Shown: positions 32,417 to 41,026, counted from the first letter of the stretch. The stretch is 64,000 bases of DNA from Bordetella genomosp. 7 (GCF_002261265.1 NZ_NEVK01000003.1:186001-250000), one strand, 5' to 3'. The notes: a model not told the origin generated them from the sequence alone. Numbers and translations are program-made.

Positions 32417-33368
32417 CTTCGACGTGGTGGGGCTGGGCGAGCCCCTGATCGAGTTCAACCAGACCCGGGCGGGCGACCCGCAATACCTGCAGGGGTTCGG
32501 CGGCGATACTTCCAATGCCGTCATCGCCGCCGCGCGGCAGGGCGCGCGCTGCGCCTATCTGACACGCGTGGGCGACGACGCATTCGGCGCGCAATTGCTG
32601 CAATTGCTGCGCAGCGAGCATGTCGACACATCGGGGGTGCGCGTCGATGCCGAGGCGCACACGGGCGTTTATTTCGTTCAGCACGGGCCCGATGGCCACG
32701 TGTTCAGCTATTTGCGCCGCGATTCGGCCGCCAGCCGCATGCAGCCGTCCGATCTGGACGGCGGCCCGCTGGAGCGGGCGCGCTATCTGCATGTGTCCGG
32801 CATCAGCATGGCGATCAGCGCAAGCGCATGCGATACGGTGTTCGCCGCCATGGAACGCATGCGCGCAGCCGGCGGGCAGGTCAGCCTGGATTCCAATCTG
32901 CGGCTGCGCCTGTGGCCCGTGGCCCGTGCGCGCGCCGTCCTGCGCGAGGCGCTGGCCCAGGCGGACTTGTTCCTGCCCAGCCTGGATGACATGCGCCATC
33001 TGACGGGCCACGAAGATCCACAGCGCACACTCGACTGGATCCGCGCCGCGGGCGCGCCGGGCGTGGTGGTGCTCAAGCTCGGCAAAGAGGGGGCGCTGGT
33101 CGACGACGGCCAGGCACGCACGATGGTGCCGGGCCTGACGGTGCGCGCCGTGGATGCCACGGGCGCTGGCGATTGCTTCGCCGGCAATCTGCTGGCACGG
33201 CGCTGCGCCGGCGAAGGCTGGCTGGATTCCGTGCGTTACGCGAATGCGGCGGCGGCCTTGTCCACGACCGGGTATGGCGCCGTGGGTCCGTTGCCCGACG
33301 CCGACGCGGTAGGGGCGTTTATAGCCGCCCAGGTCGGCGGTTTGGCCGGGGGCGCGGTTTCGGGCTAA
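32409..33368 (+). CDS. kdgK: 2-keto-3-deoxygluconate kinase (PfkB family)
   Basis: Phosphorylates 2-keto-3-deoxygluconate to KDPG, the substrate of the aldolase encoded just upstream. The 319-residue PfkB/ribokinase-family protein starts VVGLGEPLIEFNQTR, has GGDTSNAVIAAARQGARCAY in the substrate region, and carries the C-terminal signature VDATGAGDCFAGNLLARR with the catalytic Asp. GGGAGG at 32396-32401 is a strong ribosome-binding site and the start overlaps eda, indicating coupling. Assignment to KDG rather than another sugar rests on the eda neighbour. Confidence 0.88.
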   Translation: MADFDVVGLGEPLIEFNQTRAGDPQYLQGFGGDTSNAVIAAARQGARCAYLTRVGDDAFGAQLLQLLRSEHVDTSGVRVDAEAHTGVYFVQHGPDGHVFSYLRRDSAASRMQPSDLDGGPLERARYLHVSGISMAISASACDTVFAAMERMRAAGGQVSLDSNLRLRLWPVARARAVLREALAQADLFLPSLDDMRHLTGHEDPQRTLDWIRAAGAPGVVVLKLGKEGALVDDGQARTMVPGLTVRAVDATGAGDCFAGNLLARRCAGEGWLDSVRYANAAAALSTTGYGAVGPLPDADAVGAFIAAQVGGLAGGAVSG

Positions 33369-33371
33369 AAT
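33342..33371 (+). promoter_or_regulatory. candidate sigma-70 promoter for the 42-codon gene
   Basis: TTGGCC (33342-33347) and TAAAAT (33366-33371) are separated by 18 bases and lie over the end of kdgK. Transcription would begin near 33378 and run to the terminator at 33642, giving a small mRNA of about 265 bases around the 42-codon gene. Confidence 0.4.
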
Positions 33372-33467
33372 GCCGAGTTATCCCAGTTTTGCCGCCAGCC
33401 TTGCGCCCCGATTGTTGCCGGGCCAACGGGGCGGGCTGGCACCATAGAACCTTACCGGAGAACCATC

Positions 33468-33596
33468 ATGGCAGAGCGCAAACGCGTGCGTCGCAATACC
33501 CTGGAACGCCGTTGCCTGGGCAAGGCTTTCAAGCGCTTGTTCGTCAACTCGCCCAAGGGCGTGTTCAAGATGCTTGAAAAAATCAAGCGCGTGTAA
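33468..33596 (+). CDS. 42-residue highly basic small protein
   Basis: Short gene with unusually good signals: GGAG (33457-33460) seven bases before the ATG, a clear stop at 33594-33596, and a strong intrinsic terminator 17 bases further on. The product starts MAERKRVRRNTLERR and ends VFKMLEKIKRV. It has 15 Lys/Arg and four Glu, one Cys, and no membrane segment or signal peptide, so it looks like a cytoplasmic nucleic-acid- or ribosome-binding peptide. I do not recognise the family. With a candidate promoter at 33342-33371 it appears to be an independent transcription unit. Confidence 0.75.
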   Translation: MAERKRVRRNTLERRCLGKAFKRLFVNSPKGVFKMLEKIKRV

Positions 33597-33613
33597 TTAG
33601 CGCTGGATGCAAG

Positions 33614-33642
33614 AACCGCCGGTCTACCGGCGGTTTTTTTTT
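33614..33642 (+). terminator. strong rho-independent terminator
   Basis: Perfect nine-base stem AACCGCCGG (33614-33622) and CCGGCGGTT (33627-33635) around a TCTA loop, followed by a T run to 33642 (nine T from 33634). It terminates the small-gene transcript. A second short hairpin, GGGCA/TGCCC (33643-33658), follows directly. Confidence 0.93.
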
Positions 33643-33880
33643 GGGCATTTTTGTGCCCGTTTCCGTGCCTTGCATATGTCAAGAGCGGCCTCGTCCGCAT
33701 CTGAGGCAAACTTGCTGCAAGTCCAAATAGTATAGATCTGGCAAGAGCTGACAAATTTGTTTGCAAAATGGGCACGCACAAAGCGAACCACTTTACGTAT
33801 ATCTCATAAACTGAAGCCCAGCTTTTTACCCGTAAACAATTAGACCCGTCGCAAACGTCCATTGCGAATTGGCCCGTCGC

Positions 33881-34816
33881 ATGAGCGAACCGCATTACAA
33901 GTTCACGGTTCTGACGCCCACGTACAATCGCGCGGCGACGCTTTACCGTGTTTATGAATCCCTACGGAAGCAGACCTGCCGGGACTTCGAATGGCTGGTC
34001 GTCGATGACGGCTCGACCGACCGCACGCATGAAGCCGTGCTGGCCTGGCAGGCCCAGGGCGCGTTCCCGATCCGGTACGTCTGGCAGAAGAACCAGCACA
34101 AGAAAACGGCTTTCAATCGCGGCGTGCGCGAGGCGCGCGGCGAATTCATCATCACGCTCGACAGTGACGATGAAATTCCGCCGCAAGCGCTGCAAATACT
34201 GAAAGACGCATGGGAAGCCATAGCGCCGGCGCAGCGCGAAGCGTACGTGGGCGTGACCGGCTTGTGCGCCCGCCCCGACGGCGCCATCGTGGGCGACCGT
34301 TTCCCGCGCGATGTCTTCGATGCCAGCGCCGTAGAGCTTTATTTCCGGCACCGCATCAAGGGCGAGAAGTTCGGCAGCATGCGCACCGATGTGTTGCGCC
34401 GCTTTCCGTTTCCCGAAGACGTCGCGGGTTTCGTGCCCGAAAGCCTGATCTGGTGGGCCATGGCGCGCGCCGGCTACCAGAGCCGCTGCATCAACCAGGT
34501 GGTGCGCATCTACCATACCAGTGCCGACGGCCTGACGCGCGGCGCCGTGTCGGTGCGCAACAATGCGCAGGGGCTTTATCTGCTGGCATGGAATATCCTG
34601 CAGCACCACATGGACTGGTTCCGTTTCCGGCCCAAGGAATTCTGTATGGCCGCCGCGCGCTACACGCGGTTTCGCCTCGACCTGGAGTATTCGGGCCTGC
34701 CCACCGCCGTACAGGCCTACCGGCTGACCGATCCATTTGCGCGAGCGCTGGTGCTGCTGATGTGGCCGCTGGGATACCTGATGCACCGCCGCGACCGCCG
34801 CCGCGGCCTGGCTTGA
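33881..34816 (+). CDS. family 2 glycosyltransferase
   Basis: Predicted inverting GT-A glycosyltransferase of 311 residues acting on a nucleotide sugar, probably for a surface polysaccharide. It begins FTVLTPTYNRAATLYRVYES, has LVVDDGSTDRT (first acidic motif) and FIITLDSDDEIP (metal-binding DxD-type motif), and contains FVPESLIWWAMARAGYQSRC. The C-terminal region is amphipathic (ALVLLMWPLGYLM) and may touch the membrane. ATG 33881 is preferred to an in-frame TTG at 33869. It stands alone with AT-rich DNA upstream and a repeat array downstream, so it may have been acquired or moved. Confidence 0.88.
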   Translation: MSEPHYKFTVLTPTYNRAATLYRVYESLRKQTCRDFEWLVVDDGSTDRTHEAVLAWQAQGAFPIRYVWQKNQHKKTAFNRGVREARGEFIITLDSDDEIPPQALQILKDAWEAIAPAQREAYVGVTGLCARPDGAIVGDRFPRDVFDASAVELYFRHRIKGEKFGSMRTDVLRRFPFPEDVAGFVPESLIWWAMARAGYQSRCINQVVRIYHTSADGLTRGAVSVRNNAQGLYLLAWNILQHHMDWFRFRPKEFCMAAARYTRFRLDLEYSGLPTAVQAYRLTDPFARALVLLMWPLGYLMHRRDRRRGLA

Positions 34817-34860
34817 TCTTATAGGTAGCAGCTACTTGGCCAGCTATCGGTGTCTCGGTA

Positions 34861-35181
34861 GGTGTCTGACACCCTGCGGGAGTCAGACACCTCGACGCCT
34901 ATTGGTGTCTGCGCGGTAGGTGTCTGACACCCTGCGGGAGTCAGACACCTTGACGTCTATGGATGTCTGCGTGGTAGGTGTCTGACACCCTGCGGGAGTC
35001 AGACACCTTGACGCCTATGGGCGTCTGCGCGATAGGCGTCTGACACCCTGCGGGAGTCAGACACCTTGACGGCTATGGGTGTCCGCGCGATTGGTGTCTG
35101 ACACCCTGCGGGAGTCAGACACCTTGACGTCTATGGATGTCTGCGTGGTAGGTGTCTGACTCCCGTAGGGTGTCAGACACC
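34861..35181. repeat. tandem array of six 31-bp hairpin elements, 58-bp period (array 2)
   Basis: Elements lie at 34861-34891, 34919-34949, 34977-35007, 35035-35065, 35093-35123 and 35151-35181, exactly 58 bases apart. Arms are GGTGTCTGAC and GTCAGACACC (the fourth copy starts GGCGTCTGAC) around CCC-TGC-GGG with an A-A mismatch. The sixth copy is inverted, with loop GTA and a T-T mismatch. The 27-base spacers are close variants of TTGACGnCTATGGnTGTCTG plus seven bases. The array lies between the convergent glycosyltransferase and acidic-protein genes. Flanking stretches 34817-34860 and 35182-35237 hold no gene. Confidence 0.95.
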
Positions 35182-35237
35182 GACACGATGAGCACCGGTG
35201 TCAGGCTGGCCGCGCCGGTCAGCGCTCGCCATGCCTA

Positions 35238-35741
35238 TCAACGGGGCGTAGGTTCGCCCGGCTCGGCGTCGTCTTCATCATCTTCATCGTCCTCGTCATC
35301 GTCCTCGTCATCTATCCCGGTCAAGGGCTCGTCCGTCAGGGCGAAGGGCAGGACATCGGCAAGGTCGTCGGACCAGGCGGCTTCGTCGCCGGCCTGGTCG
35401 ACTTTGACGAATCGCTCGCCCTCGTTCGACGTGATCTGTACCGACCACAGGTACAGGCAATCATAGGTGTCGTCGTCGGCGGGATCCAGGCCGCCGCGTC
35501 CGCCCAGCAGGCGCGTCTGGGGGCCGCCCAACTGTACATGCGGCTGGTCGTCGTCGGGGGCGCCCTGGGCCACGGGCACGCCGAACGTGACCCACTCCGT
35601 GCCTTCGTCGCCCTGCATGACCTCGGCCAGCACCGGCTTGCCCAGGTAGGCGCTCAGGGCGTCGGCCGTCCTGGCCAGCATGTCGAGTTCTTGGGTGCTG
35701 AAACGGGCGGGCGAGGCCGGCGGTTGGGCAGAGGCGGACAT
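35238..35741 (-). CDS. hypothetical protein with Asp/Glu-rich tail
   Basis: A 167-residue protein I do not recognise. The N-terminal two thirds look like a compact domain (STQELDMLARTADALSAYLG, then EWVTFGVPVAQG, YDCLYLWSVQI and GERFVKVDQAGDEAAW). The C-terminus is a low-complexity acidic run (DDEDDDEDDEDDEDDAEPGE). No signal peptide or membrane segment is visible from the proposed start (MSASAQPPASP); an in-frame extension to 35885 is Arg-rich and not favoured. AGGAA lies about ten bases upstream of the start. The acidic tail suggests interaction with basic proteins or cations. The coding tail comes within 57 bases of repeat array 2. Confidence 0.72.
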   Translation of the reverse strand: MSASAQPPASPARFSTQELDMLARTADALSAYLGKPVLAEVMQGDEGTEWVTFGVPVAQGAPDDDQPHVQLGGPQTRLLGGRGGLDPADDDTYDCLYLWSVQITSNEGERFVKVDQAGDEAAWSDDLADVLPFALTDEPLTGIDDEDDDEDDEDDEDDAEPGEPTPR

Positions 35742-36019
35742 GGCAAAGCGTTCCTGGTAAAGCGCGGCGGCGGCGCGAAAGACGGGGCCAATGCGCATTG
35801 TCGCGCGTTTTCGAAATAAGCGCGCCATGTGTCGGCGGGCACGGTGTAGCGCACTGAGCGCCCTGGACAAGGTTCGACGGGCCATGCGCTCTGGACACGA
35901 TCCGGCAAGCCATGCGCCCCGGTCAGGGTTCGACCCGCGACGCGCGCCGAGCCGGGCGCGGCCGGCTGCGCCCCTTCCAAGGCGCTAATATCCCTTCTTC
36001 TTTGTCAGCACCGTATTCC

Positions 36020-36928
36020 ATGCCTTCCCCCGCGCCCACGCCTTCCGCCCGCCACATGCTGTTTCCCCTGTCGGCGGTGCTGATATGGGCCGTGAACATG
36101 GTGGTCACCAAGCTGGCCGCCAGCGTGATCGAGCCGGCCGTCATCGGCTTCTATCGCTGGGTGCTGGCGGCGCTGGTGCTTACGCCGTTTATCCTGCCAG
36201 GTGTGTGGCAGGCCCGGCGCACCATTGCCCCCAACCTGGGCAAACTGGCCGTGCTGGGGGCGCTGGGCACAGCCATGTACCAGGGGCTGATGTATGTCGC
36301 GGCCACCACGACCACCGCAACCAATATGGGCATCATCACGGCCATGGTGCCGCTCATCACCATTATCCTGGGCTCGATGGTGCTGCGCGAGCGGCCGGCG
36401 CCGACGGCCGTGCTGGGCGGCGCATTGTCTCTGCTGGGGCTCAGCGTGCTGCTGGGCGAAGGCGACCCCGCGCGCCTGCTGGCCCTGGGCGGCAATGTCG
36501 GCGACGCCCTGATGGGGCTGGCCGCGCTGTCGTACGCGCTGTACGGCGTGCTGCTGCGCCGCTGGCCCATGGCGGTGGGCGTATGGCAGTCGCTGTACAT
36601 CCAGATTCTGTTCGGCATCGCGCTGCAGCTGCCGTCGTACCTGCTGGCGCCCAGTTCGCCGCTGAACGCGGCCAACCTGCCCCTGGTGCTGTACGCCGCC
36701 GTATTCCCGTCGTTGTTCGCGCCATACCTGTGGATGCAGGGGGTGCGCTACCTGGGCCCGAATCGCGCCAGCGTCTTCCTGAACGTCATGCCCGTGGGCA
36801 CCGTGGCGATCGCCGCGGCCACGCTGGGCGAAGTGCCGCATGTCTACCATGTCACGGGCGGCCTGATGGCGCTGGCCGGCGTCAGTCTCGCGCAGTGGCG
36901 CCCGCGCGGCGCGGCGCGGGCCGGCTGA
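36020..36928 (+). CDS. EamA/DMT-family transporter
   Basis: Integral membrane protein of 302 residues with about ten hydrophobic helices in two repeated halves, typical of the drug/metabolite transporter (EamA) family. The first helix is LFPLSAVLIWAVNMVVTKLA. The first half ends with ATTTTATNMGIITAMVPLIT and GSMVLRERPAPTAVLGGALS, the classic end-of-repeat pattern. The second half ends GPNRASVFLNVMPVGTVAIA. Such proteins usually export amino acids or metabolites; the substrate here is unknown. Start uncertain among ATG 36020 and a later ATG at 36056. ettA follows 55 bases downstream on the same strand. Confidence 0.88.
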   Translation: MPSPAPTPSARHMLFPLSAVLIWAVNMVVTKLAASVIEPAVIGFYRWVLAALVLTPFILPGVWQARRTIAPNLGKLAVLGALGTAMYQGLMYVAATTTTATNMGIITAMVPLITIILGSMVLRERPAPTAVLGGALSLLGLSVLLGEGDPARLLALGGNVGDALMGLAALSYALYGVLLRRWPMAVGVWQSLYIQILFGIALQLPSYLLAPSSPLNAANLPLVLYAAVFPSLFAPYLWMQGVRYLGPNRASVFLNVMPVGTVAIAAATLGEVPHVYHVTGGLMALAGVSLAQWRPRGAARAG

Positions 36929-36983
36929 CGCGTTCCGGCCTACAATCATTGCTTCCCCTTGATTTGTCTTTGCATACGAGCAC

Positions 36984-38657
36984 ATGGCCCAATACGTCTA
37001 CACCATGAACCGAGTCGGCAAGATCGTGCCGCCCAAGCGGCAGATTCTGCGCGACATTTCCCTTTCGTTTTTTCCCGGCGCCAAGATCGGCGTGCTGGGC
37101 CTGAACGGCTCGGGCAAGTCCACGCTGCTCAAGATCATGGCCGGGGTCGACAAAGACATCGAAGGCGATGCCGTTCCGATGCCGGGGCTGAACATCGGCT
37201 ATCTGCCGCAAGAGCCCCAGCTCAATCCCGAACACACCGTGCGCGAGGCCGTTGAAGAAGGCCTGGGCGCTGTCGTGCAGGCCAAGAAACGCCTGGACGA
37301 GGTATACGCCGCGTACGCCGAACCGGACGCCGATTTCGATGCCCTGGCCGCCGAGCAGGCTGAGCTCGAGGCCATCATCGCCGCGGCGGCTTCCAGCGGC
37401 GCCGACGATATCGAACACCAGATGGAAATCGCCGCCGACGCGCTGCGCCTGCCGCCCTGGGACGCCCGGGTAGAGCACTTGTCCGGCGGTGAAAAGCGCC
37501 GCGTGGCGCTGTGCCGCCTGCTGTTGTCCAAGCCCGATATGCTGCTGCTCGACGAACCCACCAACCACCTCGACGCCGAAAGCGTGGAATGGCTTGAGCA
37601 GTTCCTGCAGAAGTTTCCCGGCACCGTGGTGGGCGTCACGCACGACCGCTACTTCCTTGATAACGCGGCCGAATGGATACTGGAACTCGACCGGGGCCAC
37701 GGCATCCCCTGGAAGGGCAACTACAGCTCGTGGCTCGAGCAAAAGGAAGCGCGCCTGAAGCAGGAAGAAGCCTCGGAATCCGCCCGCCAGAAAACCATCA
37801 AGAAAGAACTGGAATGGGTGCGCCAGAACCCCAAGGGCCGCCAGGCCAAGGCCAAGGCGCGCCTGGCGCGGTTCGAAGAACTGTCGTCGCACGAGTATCA
37901 AAAGCGCAACGAAACCCAGGAAATCTTCATTCCTGTGGGCGAGCGCCTGGGCAACGAAGTCATCGAGTTCACCAACGTCAGCAAGGCCTATGGCGACCGC
38001 CTGCTCATCGACAACCTGAGCTTCAAGGTGCCGCCCGGCGCCATCGTCGGCATCATCGGCGCCAACGGCGCCGGTAAGTCCACGCTGTTTCGCATGATCG
38101 CCGGCCGCGAACAGCCCGATTCGGGCACGATTTCCATCGGGCAGACCGTGAAGCTGGCCTTTGTCGACCAGTCGCGCGACGCGCTGCAAGACAACAAAAC
38201 CGTCTTCGATGCCGTGTCCGACGGCGCCGATGTGCTCACGGTGGGCAAGTTCGAGATGTCGTCGCGCGCCTATCTGGGCCGCTTCAACTTCAAGGGCGCC
38301 GACCAGAACAAGATCGTCGGCCAGCTTTCCGGTGGTGAACGCGGCCGCCTGCACCTTGCCAAGACGCTGATCGCCGGCGGCAACGTGCTGCTGCTGGACG
38401 AGCCGTCCAACGATCTGGACGTGGAAACCTTGCGCGCCCTGGAAGACGGCCTGCTCGAATTTCCGGGCAGCGTCATGGTCATCAGCCACGACCGCTGGTT
38501 TCTCGACCGCATCGCCACGCACATCCTTGCCTTCGAGGGGGATTCGCAAGTGGTTTTCTTCGACGGCAACTACCAGGAATACGAAGCGGACAAGAAGCGC
38601 CGCCTGGGCGAAGAGGGTGCCAAGCCGCGCCGCCTGCGCTACAAGGCGTTGAAGTAA
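36984..38657 (+). CDS. ettA: energy-dependent translational throttle protein (ABC-F ATPase)
   Basis: Ribosome-associated ABC-F protein that gates the first elongation step according to ATP/ADP level. The 557 residues contain two ATPase domains without membrane segments. Domain 1 has [29 protein letters not shown] and [17 protein letters not shown]. Domain 2 has [28 protein letters not shown] and [16 protein letters not shown]. The linker (P-site tRNA interaction motif) includes [18 protein letters not shown] and [30 protein letters not shown] is the characteristic EttA N-terminus. A GC hairpin at 38695-38722 may end its transcript. Confidence 0.97.
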   Translation: MAQYVYTMNRVGKIVPPKRQILRDISLSFFPGAKIGVLGLNGSGKSTLLKIMAGVDKDIEGDAVPMPGLNIGYLPQEPQLNPEHTVREAVEEGLGAVVQAKKRLDEVYAAYAEPDADFDALAAEQAELEAIIAAAASSGADDIEHQMEIAADALRLPPWDARVEHLSGGEKRRVALCRLLLSKPDMLLLDEPTNHLDAESVEWLEQFLQKFPGTVVGVTHDRYFLDNAAEWILELDRGHGIPWKGNYSSWLEQKEARLKQEEASESARQKTIKKELEWVRQNPKGRQAKAKARLARFEELSSHEYQKRNETQEIFIPVGERLGNEVIEFTNVSKAYGDRLLIDNLSFKVPPGAIVGIIGANGAGKSTLFRMIAGREQPDSGTISIGQTVKLAFVDQSRDALQDNKTVFDAVSDGADVLTVGKFEMSSRAYLGRFNFKGADQNKIVGQLSGGERGRLHLAKTLIAGGNVLLLDEPSNDLDVETLRALEDGLLEFPGSVMVISHDRWFLDRIATHILAFEGDSQVVFFDGNYQEYEADKKRRLGEEGAKPRRLRYKALK

Positions 38658-38694
38658 GGGCACGCCCTGGGCGCATGAGCGCCGGGGCTGCATC

Positions 38695-38722
38695 GCGGCG
38701 ACGCGCCGGCGTCGCCGCTTGT
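38695..38722 (+). terminator. candidate terminator after ettA
   Basis: Perfect ten-base stem GCGGCGACGC (38695-38704) and GCGTCGCCGC (38709-38718) with a GCCG loop, followed by TTGTTGT. The T tract is interrupted, so efficiency is uncertain. Confidence 0.45.
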
Positions 38723-38753
38723 TGTCAAAGCCGTCTCAAGTGCGAGGTCTTTC

Positions 38754-39287
38754 ATGTTGCTGCAAGCCGCTGATTCGACATTGCTCGTGGTTGACATGCA
38801 AGAACGGCTGTTGCCGGCCATCGCGCACGGCGATGAAACGGCCCATGCCGTTGGCAAGCTCGCCAGGGGCGCCCGCCTGCTCGACGTGCCGGTCGTGGCC
38901 ACTGAACAGAATGCCGAAGGCCTGGGCGCCACCCTGGCATCGCTGCGCGAGCTCGTGCAGGCCGTGTTCCACAAACGCCATTTTTCAGCCGTGCGCGAGC
39001 CGGGGTTCGAGGCATGGCTGCCGCCGGCCCGCCGCACCATACTCGTGGTCGGATGGGAGGCGCATGTGTGCGTCCTGCAGACCGTTATCGGGTTGTGCGA
39101 GCTCGGTTATCACGCGGTGCTGGTGTCCGACGCGGTAGGGTCGCGCCGCGTTTCGGACCAGCATGCCGGCATGCGGCGCATGCGCGCGGCGGGCGCCACG
39201 GTAGTCACTTCCGAGATGGCGCTGTTCGAATGGATGCAGTCTTGCGACCATCCTCGCTTTCGCGACGTGTTACGTTTGGTGAAATAA
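38754..39287 (+). CDS. isochorismatase-like hydrolase
   Basis: Cysteine hydrolase of the isochorismatase superfamily with 177 residues. The catalytic triad can be placed at Asp14 (LLVVDMQERLLP), Lys74 (VFHKRHFSA) and Cys106 (GWEAHVCVLQT). The cis-peptide region precedes Cys106 as usual. GAGG at 38744-38747 supports ATG 38754. Members hydrolyse small amides or ethers such as nicotinamide or isochorismate; the short form here resembles the YcaC-like or hypothetical subgroup and the substrate is unknown. Cytoplasmic; no clear operon partner. Confidence 0.88.
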   Translation: MLLQAADSTLLVVDMQERLLPAIAHGDETAHAVGKLARGARLLDVPVVATEQNAEGLGATLASLRELVQAVFHKRHFSAVREPGFEAWLPPARRTILVVGWEAHVCVLQTVIGLCELGYHAVLVSDAVGSRRVSDQHAGMRRMRAAGATVVTSEMALFEWMQSCDHPRFRDVLRLVK

Positions 39288-39491
39288 GCCTGCGCCAGGG
39301 CAACATGTGCCGGCGCGGCGGGGCGCCGGGCCTACCCATGGATACAATTTATGGGCATCCCTAACAGCTCGTTTGCGCGCTTTTTGCCATCCTGAAGCTG
39401 CGTAATTTTGTGGGGGACGCCGCAGTGCCTGATATTCCGGCCTCGCCTGACTCCGGTGCGCTGTCCCAGGCACAACTATAGGAGCCTCATC

Positions 39492-39716
39492 ATGATCAAC
39501 ATCGGAACCTTCTCGAAAATCAGCATGGCTGTTCTGCTTTCGTTCACCATGGCAGGGTGTTCGTCGTGGGACAGCATGAGCCGCCGCCAGAAAAGCACCG
39601 TCGGGGGCGCCGCCGTGGGCGGTGTGGCCGGCGCAGTCATCAGTAATGGCGGCATCCTGGGCACCGTGGGTGGCGCCGCGCTGGGCGGCATCATCGGCGA
39701 CCAGGTCGGCAAGTAA
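39492..39716 (+). CDS. small glycine-zipper lipoprotein (OsmB-like)
   Basis: A 74-residue predicted outer-membrane lipoprotein. The signal peptide (ISMAVLLSFTMAGC) ends in a lipobox with the lipidated Cys, followed by SSWDSMSRRQKSTV. A glycine-zipper hairpin follows: GGAAVGGVAGAVISNGG, then GTVGGAALGGIIGDQVGK. This layout matches OsmB and related 17-kDa/SlyB-type small lipoproteins, usually linked to envelope or osmotic stress. AGGAG at 39480-39484 is well placed. A strong terminator follows the stop. Confidence 0.88.
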   Translation: MINIGTFSKISMAVLLSFTMAGCSSWDSMSRRQKSTVGGAAVGGVAGAVISNGGILGTVGGAALGGIIGDQVGK

Positions 39717-39735
39717 ACCTCTGCCATTACACACA

Positions 39736-39774
39736 AAGGCCCTGGCAAGCAGCACGCTTGCCAGGGCCTTTTTT
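39736..39774. terminator. strong hairpin terminator between convergent genes
   Basis: Perfect 15-base stem AAGGCCCTGGCAAGC (39736-39750) and GCTTGCCAGGGCCTT (39756-39770), loop AGCAC, followed by TTTT. The complementary A tract at 39735-39737 gives a short T tract for the other strand, so it may also stop minE transcription. Confidence 0.92.
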
Positions 39775-39817
39775 GCGGGGTGACGCAGCCGGGGCCAGGT
39801 CGCGGCCCGCGCGGCAA

Positions 39818-40078
39818 TCAAGCCTCTTTTTGCGGCATCTCGATCTTGACTTCAAGGACTTCGAGCGTGTCCTGACGCTCCAGGTGCACCTTGATGTCGT
39901 CCGGATCGATGTTCACGTATTTGGAAATGACGGCGACCAGCTCCTGCTGCAATTGCGGCAGGTAATCGGGCGACGAGCCGCGGCCCGTTCGTTCATGGGC
40001 AAGAATGATTTGCAGGCGTTCCTTGGCGACCACCGCCGAGGTTTTCTTCTGGCCTAACAGAAACGACAGGAAGGACAT
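39818..40078 (-). CDS. minE: cell division topological specificity factor
   Basis: Small regulator that stimulates MinD ATPase and drives Min oscillation, restricting the MinCD inhibitor to the poles. The 86 residues include the N-terminal membrane-targeting helix ([10 protein letters not shown]), the MinD-interacting stretch [13 protein letters not shown], and the topological domain with [17 protein letters not shown] and IKVHLERQ. It follows minD after three bases, so the two are probably co-translated. Confidence 0.97.
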   Translation of the reverse strand: MSFLSFLLGQKKTSAVVAKERLQIILAHERTGRGSSPDYLPQLQQELVAVISKYVNIDPDDIKVHLERQDTLEVLEVKIEMPQKEA

Positions 40079-40081
40079 TGC

Positions 40082-40897
40082 TTACTTCCCTCCGAAAAGG
40101 CGCTTGAACAGGCCGGGTTTTTCATAGTCGACGAATCGCAGCGGCTTGTCTTCGCCCAGGTAGCGGGCCACCACGTCTTTATAGGCCTCGGATACGTCCG
40201 TGTCGCGCAGGTGGATCGCGGGCAGGCCCTGGTTCGACGCCTGCAGCACGGCTTCCGACTCGGGGATGACGCCGATCAGCTTGATGCGCAGGATATCTTC
40301 GATGTCGCTCAGCGAGAGCATCTCGCCATCATTGACGCGCTTGGGGTTATAGCGCGTCAGAAGCAGGTATTCCTTGACGGGTTCTTCGCCGTCGACCGCG
40401 CGGCGCGACTTGGCCGACAGGATGCCCAGGATGCGGTCGGAATCGCGCACGGACGAGACTTCGGGGTTGGTGACCACCAGCGCGTCGTCGGCGAAGTAGG
40501 CGGCCATCAGCGCGCCGGTTTCGATGCCGGCGGGCGAGTCGCAGACGATGTACTCGAAACCCATTTCTTTCAGGTCATCGAGCACCTTGCCCACGCCTTC
40601 CTGGGTCAGCGCGTCTTTGTCGCGAGTTTGCGAGGCGGGCAGGATGAACAGGTTCTCGAGCTGCTTGTCTTTGATCAGCGCTTGGTTCAGCGAGGCTTCG
40701 CCCTGGATGACGTTGACGAAGTCATACACGACACGGCGTTCGCAACCCATGATCAGATCCAGGTTGCGCAGGCCGACGTCGAAGTCGATGACGGCCGTTT
40801 TGTGGCCACGCATGGCCAATCCGGCGGAAAAGCTGGCGCTGCTGGTGGTCTTTCCGACCCCACCCTTGCCGGAAGTCACCACAACAATACGTGTCAT
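40082..40897 (-). CDS. minD: septum-site determining ATPase
   Basis: Membrane-cycling P-loop ATPase that recruits MinC and is displaced by MinE. The 271 residues start with the deviant Walker A loop TSGKGGVGKTT (Lys11 and Lys16). IDFDVGLRNLDLIMG (switch I), CDSPAGIETGALMA and the C-terminal amphipathic helix GLFKRLFGGK that binds membrane are all present. AAGGGTT lies upstream of the start as a ribosome-binding site. A 129-base gap separates it from minC, larger than the other gaps in the cluster. Confidence 0.98.
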   Translation of the reverse strand: MTRIVVVTSGKGGVGKTTSSASFSAGLAMRGHKTAVIDFDVGLRNLDLIMGCERRVVYDFVNVIQGEASLNQALIKDKQLENLFILPASQTRDKDALTQEGVGKVLDDLKEMGFEYIVCDSPAGIETGALMAAYFADDALVVTNPEVSSVRDSDRILGILSAKSRRAVDGEEPVKEYLLLTRYNPKRVNDGEMLSLSDIEDILRIKLIGVIPESEAVLQASNQGLPAIHLRDTDVSEAYKDVVARYLGEDKPLRFVDYEKPGLFKRLFGGK

Positions 40898-40942
40898 GAC
40901 CGTTTAACCCTTATGTTCGAATAAATCGCGTTATCGTAAAGC

Positions 40943-40962
40943 AAAAAGCCCGTGTAAGGCTT
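40943..40962 (-). terminator. weak attenuator-like hairpin between minC and minD
   Basis: On the minus strand AAGCC-TTACACG-GGCTT is followed by TTT, in the 129-base minC-minD gap. The stem is only five to six pairs, so it might modulate rather than end minCDE transcription. Confidence 0.3.
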
Positions 40963-41026
40963 CTTACAAGATGTAGGCGTGCCCCGGTATCCCGCGGCAA
41001 CGCCCATTGATGCTATTCATGCCCGG

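Noticed and set aside
34861-35181. CRISPR array (regular 31-base repeats with 27-base spacers)
   Set aside because: The spacers are near-identical to each other, the repeats form long hairpins, one copy is inverted, and no cas genes are present. It is a tandem repeat, not CRISPR.
39408-39491. Longer N-terminus for the small lipoprotein
   Set aside because: The in-frame extension lacks a ribosome-binding site and would place residues before the signal peptide; AGGAG precedes the internal ATG at 39492.
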